Assembly: GCA_017472375.1 (NCBI GenBank)
Contig: JAFUQL010000305.1
Coordinates: 1 to 7,613 of the forward strand
Source: Oscillospiraceae bacterium
Lineage (GTDB): Bacteria > Bacillota > Clostridia > Oscillospirales > Ruminococcaceae
DNA: 7,613 nucleotides
Reading direction: 5' to 3'
The notes below the pieces were generated by a model that searched no databases, was not told the origin of the DNA, and worked only from the letters and a program-made list of their open reading frames with translations. This document shows, one piece after another, positions 4,545-7,613 of this stretch. The position numbers and the translations under genes are program-made. Position 1 is the first letter of the stretch. The number at the start of each line of letters is the position of its first letter.

Positions 4545-5915
4545 TCAGCCCGCGTTGTTCTCGGCTGTGCGCACCAGGATCTCGGTGGGATCGGGCAGCA
4601 GGCTCTCGGCATCCAGGCCAAGGATCACATCTGCGCCCGGGAAGAACTGCTCCAGCAGGCCGCCGGTGCAGTGGATGCCGTCGTAGTAGACCGGCACATC
4701 CTGCCACGGGGGCAGGTACACGGTGGAGAGCTGCCGTGCCTCGGCGTAGGCGGGGTCGCTGAGATACTGCTGGGTGCTGATGCCTGCGGCGCCCGCCTGC
4801 TGGTGCCACACCTCAAGGCTGGCCTCCAGGTCAATGAGGGTACAGGGGTCGTAGCTGCCCACCAGCGGAATGTCGTGTGTGGCGGCGAACTGGCGGATCC
4901 AGCTCTCGGTCTGGAAGAAGCCGCTGTGCAGCCCCTGGGTCAGGTACTGGTTGTAGATCTCCTGATACAGCACCGGGTGGTAGGGGCTCAGCACCAGAAT
5001 AACGTTTACCTCATGGCTGCGCAGGTAGGCGATGAACGCCTCGAAGATGCGGCACTGTTCGGCGTTCAGCTCGGTGAAGCCCTCCATATGCAGGCTGTCA
5101 AAGGTGCCGATCTGGATCATGGCGTCGCCGGTCACGGCGGCCTCGTCCCGGCTGCGGTAGTCGGCGGAGTAGAGTACACTGCCGTCCGCCATCTTGATGG
5201 CCGCGGTCTGCGCCTGCACATCGCCGGTCACCTCGGTGAAGGGGATGACCGCACCGCCGTCGGTGAGCACCTGTCCCTCCCGGGTCTGCAGCCAGTAGTC
5301 CACGTTGCCCTGGAAGTAGGCCGGCTCGGCCAGCGCCTTCCACAGCTCTGCCTGGTCCGGCTCCTCATAGCCGGTGTCGATGAGCAGAACCTCCTGCAGG
5401 AACTCTTGATAAAGCTCCGCATCGGCTCGCTTGTCCAGCGAGTTGGCGCCGCCGTGCAGCACCCAGGGATCCACGCTCCAGATCACTGTCTTGGGCAGCT
5501 TTCCGGCCTTCTCCATCAGGTAAAAGCTGGTCATCACGTCCCGCACGTCTGCGCCGGTGACGCCCATGTTGTAGAAGCTGTCGGTGCCCACGATCTCGCG
5601 GGTGAACTGCAGCACCCGCGAGGACCCCAGCCCGATCACCTCAGGGACCTCCTCCTCGGGCAGATTCTGAACGTACAGACGCACGATCTGACGCTCGTCC
5701 ATCTGTTCAAAGTTGGTCACGTTTTTGTTTTCCAAAAGCAGATTGGCCGCCTCGCGGGGGGCCAGATCGCCCTGGAACAGGCCGCTGCGATCCACGGTAT
5801 AGCTGAACCATACCATGAACACCGGGATGGGCAGCAGCAGCAGTACCCGGGAGAGGATGCGCAGGCCGGTGAGGATCGACTTGGCCCAGCCGGGCAGAGA
5901 ACGCTTGGTTTCCAT
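4545..5915 (-). CDS. SGNH-hydrolase-like, membrane-anchored partner of MBOAT acyltransferase
   Basis: A 456-residue protein with one N-terminal membrane segment (about 17-38, LRILSRVLLLLPIPVFMVW core) and a large domain predicted outside the cell. It shows distant SGNH features: block I as LGSSR (96-100, candidate nucleophile Ser99, or Ser98), a possible block II Gly in YNMGVTGADVRD (115-126), and block V as DGIH (412-415) supplying Asp and His. The fold and size recall AlgJ/AlgX and DltD-like proteins, which move acyl groups to a polymer after an MBOAT protein carries them across the membrane. Seen: motifs, membrane segment and the position 18 bp after the MBOAT gene. Inferred: it is the transferase or esterase half of the same O-acylation system. 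Substrate unknown. Start at 5915 follows a purine-rich AAGGGGG about 10 nt upstream; the upstream stop is the MBOAT TAA. Confidence 0.8.
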   Translation of the reverse strand: METKRSLPGWAKSILTGLRILSRVLLLLPIPVFMVWFSYTVDRSGLFQGDLAPREAANLLLENKNVTNFEQMDERQIVRLYVQNLPEEEVPEVIGLGSSRVLQFTREIVGTDSFYNMGVTGADVRDVMTSFYLMEKAGKLPKTVIWSVDPWVLHGGANSLDKRADAELYQEFLQEVLLIDTGYEEPDQAELWKALAEPAYFQGNVDYWLQTREGQVLTDGGAVIPFTEVTGDVQAQTAAIKMADGSVLYSADYRSRDEAAVTGDAMIQIGTFDSLHMEGFTELNAEQCRIFEAFIAYLRSHEVNVILVLSPYHPVLYQEIYNQYLTQGLHSGFFQTESWIRQFAATHDIPLVGSYDPCTLIDLEASLEVWHQQAGAAGISTQQYLSDPAYAEARQLSTVYLPPWQDVPVYYDGIHCTGGLLEQFFPGADVILGLDAESLLPDPTEILVRTAENNAG

Positions 5916-5933
5916 CTGTCGTTGCCCCCTTCC

Positions 5934-7361
5934 TTAATACTGCTGGTAGATGTAGGCGGACTGGCCGAACGCGCCGAAGAACAGCAGCAGCAGGCACAAT
6001 GCGTAGTAGATGGGCCAGCGGGCCACGAACCACAGCTTGCGGATCCACTCGCTCACCGCGCCGAACGCCTCGCCCAGCAGGATGCCCAGCGTACTGCCCG
6101 CCAGCATCAGAGCAGTGGTGCTGTCCAGCCCGGCGCCCGCGAAGCCGGAGGCCAGCGCATCGCGGCCGGCATCCCAGCCGCTGAACATGCCGCTGTAGAC
6201 GGCCATGGGGTCAAAGCCGTACAGCGCGGCTGCAAACAATACAAAGCACAGTGCGAAGATGACGTAGGTGCGGACAGCCTGCAGCACCTGCACCGGGATG
6301 GGCGCGGGTGCGGGCTCCTTGGGGCGCTTCAGGGCCTTGTCCAGCAACATACCGCCCACCGACAGAACGCCGCACAAAACACCCCACCACACATAGCCCC
6401 AGGCCGCGCCGTGCCACAGGCCGCTGAGCAGGAACACCGCCACCAGATTCAGGCAATGGCGCACGGCGCCCTTGCGGTTGCCGCCCAGCGGGATGTAGAC
6501 ATACCGGCGGAACCAGCCAGTCAGGCTCATGTGCCAGCGCCGCCACAGCTCCCGGAAGGTGGGCGCCAGGAAGGGGCTGCGGAAGTTCTCGGTCAGGTCA
6601 AAGCCCAGAATGCGCGCCGCGCCGATGGCCACATCGCAGCAGCCGGAGAAGTCCATATAGAGCTGCAGTGCGAACAGCAGGGCGGCCGCCGCCAGATAGG
6701 GGCCGCCGTATTCGCCGGGGCGGGCGTAGACTTGCCCCACGAACAGGCCGATGTTGTCGGCGATGACCATCTTTTTTACATAGCCCCACAGCATCCGGAA
6801 CAGCCCGCCGGCACAGCGGTCGTAGTCGAAGCGGCGGGGCGCGGCGATCTGCGGCAGCAGCACCCCGGCCTGCTCGATGGGGCCGGTGACGATGGCGGGG
6901 AAGAAGCTGACGAACAGAGCATAGCGGATGGGATTCTTCTCTGCCTCCAGCTTGCCCATGAACACATCCAGCACATAGCCCAGGCTCTGGAAGGTGAAGT
7001 AGGACAGGCCCAGCGGAGCGACCAGCTCCAGCGGCTGGAACTGCCCGCCCACGAACACCTCACCGAAGAAGTTGTAATACTTGTAGAAGAACAGCACGCC
7101 CATGCAGGTGAGCAGGGACAGGGCCAGAAAACCCCGCCGCGCCCATTTGTTTTCCAGCCTCGCAAGAGCCAGACCGCTGGCCCAGGTGATGACGGTGGCC
7201 GCGATGAGCAGCGCCACAAGGGAGGCATTTTTGGGCTCGTACAGGTAGAAGGCGTAGCTGGCCGCCAGCAGGAAGACCGGCCGCAGAAAGCGCGGCAGGA
7301 CATAATTCAGTACCGCCACGGCGCAGAAAAAGCCTAGGAATACCAGCGAGTTGAAATTCAT
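5934..7361 (-). CDS. MBOAT-family O-acyltransferase (AlgI/DltB type)
   Basis: A 475-residue polytopic membrane protein. Members such as AlgI and DltB pass acyl groups across the membrane for O-acetylation of alginate or D-alanylation of teichoic acid. Many hydrophobic segments are visible, for example 5-22, 28-42, 47-67, 78-95, 147-165, 222-236, 304-330, 364-383 and 448-464. The signature cytoplasmic block WRRWHMSL..WFRRYVYIPLGG sits at 273-293 (His277) and the catalytic His is in SGLWHGAAWG at 313-322 (His317). PLGLSYFTFQSLGY (116-129) and FVSFFPAIVTGPI (150-162) are further MBOAT hallmarks. An ATG at 7376 would give five more residues but overlaps the ribosome site; the start at 7361 has GGGAGGA (7368-7374) 6 nt upstream. 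No dltA or dltC, and no alginate genes, are in the window, so DltB itself is unlikely. The following SGNH gene is its probable partner. Confidence 0.93.
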   Translation of the reverse strand: MNFNSLVFLGFFCAVAVLNYVLPRFLRPVFLLAASYAFYLYEPKNASLVALLIAATVITWASGLALARLENKWARRGFLALSLLTCMGVLFFYKYYNFFGEVFVGGQFQPLELVAPLGLSYFTFQSLGYVLDVFMGKLEAEKNPIRYALFVSFFPAIVTGPIEQAGVLLPQIAAPRRFDYDRCAGGLFRMLWGYVKKMVIADNIGLFVGQVYARPGEYGGPYLAAAALLFALQLYMDFSGCCDVAIGAARILGFDLTENFRSPFLAPTFRELWRRWHMSLTGWFRRYVYIPLGGNRKGAVRHCLNLVAVFLLSGLWHGAAWGYVWWGVLCGVLSVGGMLLDKALKRPKEPAPAPIPVQVLQAVRTYVIFALCFVLFAAALYGFDPMAVYSGMFSGWDAGRDALASGFAGAGLDSTTALMLAGSTLGILLGEAFGAVSEWIRKLWFVARWPIYYALCLLLLFFGAFGQSAYIYQQY

Positions 7362-7414
7362 GTGTGTTCCTCCCATTCACAGGATGGCCCGGGGCCCGCA
7401 AAGGCCCGATAGCC

Positions 7415-7444
7415 AAAACGCCCGGCAAGGGGAATGCCGGGCGT
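7415..7444 (-). terminator. Hairpin with T-run upstream of the MBOAT operon
   Basis: Perfect 10-bp inverted repeat ACGCCCGGCA (7418-7427) / TGCCGGGCGT (7435-7444) with a 7-nt loop; on the minus strand it is followed by TTTTGG. It looks like an intrinsic terminator for the gene at the right edge, or an attenuator ahead of the MBOAT gene, whose start is 53 bp beyond it. Confidence 0.7.
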
Positions 7445-7517
7445 GTCCTTGGTGTTTGATGTTTGTCTGGGGTGTTTGTTACAGGGATATACGTTAAAAA
7501 AGACGATGAAATGCGGT

Positions 7518-7539
7518 AAAACGGCGGCTCACTCGCCGT
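7518..7539 (-). terminator. Small hairpin overlapping the stop of the right-edge gene
   Basis: On the minus strand ACGGCG-AGTGAGC-CGCCGT followed by TTTTA, with the TGA stop inside the loop. The stem is only 6 bp, so it is a weak terminator at best; a stronger hairpin follows about 75 bp downstream. Confidence 0.45.
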
Positions 7540-7613
7540 TCTGTTCGGTGTCGTTCAGGCGGGCTTCCAACTCTCGCACCCGCTTTTCCAGCATGGCCTG
7601 CTCCTGGGTCAGG
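7529..7613 (-). CDS. C-terminal end of an unidentified protein with coiled-coil tail (runs off right edge)
   Basis: Only the last 27 codons and a TGA stop are visible, ending MLEKRVRELEARLNDTEQNGE. The spacing of Leu and Val in LEKRVRELEARL fits a heptad coiled coil, and the run is rich in Glu, Arg and Gln, as in the tails of many small regulators and structural proteins. Too little remains to name a family. Support for coding is the hydrophobic periodicity, the in-frame stop and a terminator-like hairpin right after it. Confidence 0.6.
   Translation of the reverse strand, partial: LTQEQAMLEKRVRELEARLNDTEQNGE

Noticed and set aside
4671..7337. An open frame of 888 codons on the plus strand across the SGNH and MBOAT genes
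   Set aside because: It lies antisense to two genes with clear family motifs, its product is a low-complexity Gln/His/Ala/Gly-rich string without domains, and such frames are expected opposite high-GC genes with strong third-position bias. No ribosome site or promoter supports it.
7451..7480. Short repeats of TGTTTG (three copies, two as GGTGTTTG)
   Set aside because: Copies are 6-8 bp with uneven spacing and no dyad or CRISPR-like unit; low-complexity chance is the simpler explanation.

Overview
This window comes from a high-GC Firmicute genome. The strongest clue is a T-box leucine riboswitch, with strong AGGAGG ribosome binding sites and TTGACA/TATAAT-like promoters. The protein style suggests a gut Clostridia member of the Oscillospiraceae/Ruminococcaceae type; that placement is an inference from composition and gene content, not a marker-gene result. 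It looks like an ordinary chromosomal region, and I see no phage, IS element, CRISPR array, tRNA or rRNA.

Layout. (1) Bases 1-2667, minus strand: a leucine biosynthesis operon. It reads promoter (2639-2667), T-box leader (2323-2632), leuA (2-isopropylmalate synthase), then leuC (isopropylmalate dehydratase large subunit, cut by the left edge). Uncharged tRNA-Leu should stabilise the antiterminator and let transcription enter leuA-leuC. LeuA's C-terminal domain adds leucine feedback at the enzyme level. (2) Bases 2668-2811: AT-richer spacer without a convincing gene. (3) Bases 2812-3331, minus strand: a stand-alone HIRAN-domain protein with its own extended -10 promoter and a 3' hairpin. (4) Bases 3417-4176, plus strand: two tandem paralogous zinc-ribbon proteins. 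Each has its own promoter at nearly the same distance from its start, so the duplicated unit includes the control region. They are divergent from the HIRAN gene. (5) Bases 4190-4238: a long perfect hairpin with T-runs on both strands, serving as a shared terminator for the converging units. (6) Bases 4256-7361, minus strand: a three-gene run of an MBOAT O-acyltransferase (AlgI/DltB type), an SGNH-hydrolase-like membrane-anchored partner, and a stand-alone Smr-domain protein. (7) Bases 7415-7613: two terminator-like hairpins and the last 27 codons of an unidentified minus-strand gene with a coiled-coil tail.

How the parts work together. The leu genes form one pathway under one riboswitch. The MBOAT and SGNH proteins probably make up a two-part system that O-acylates an extracellular polymer; its identity cannot be read from the window. 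The Smr protein is probably just carried at the end of that transcript. The HIRAN and twin zinc-ribbon genes form a small divergent module of unknown role, and are the least explained part of the window. Several long open frames on the opposite strand of leuA and of the MBOAT/SGNH pair are codon-bias shadows and are not annotated.
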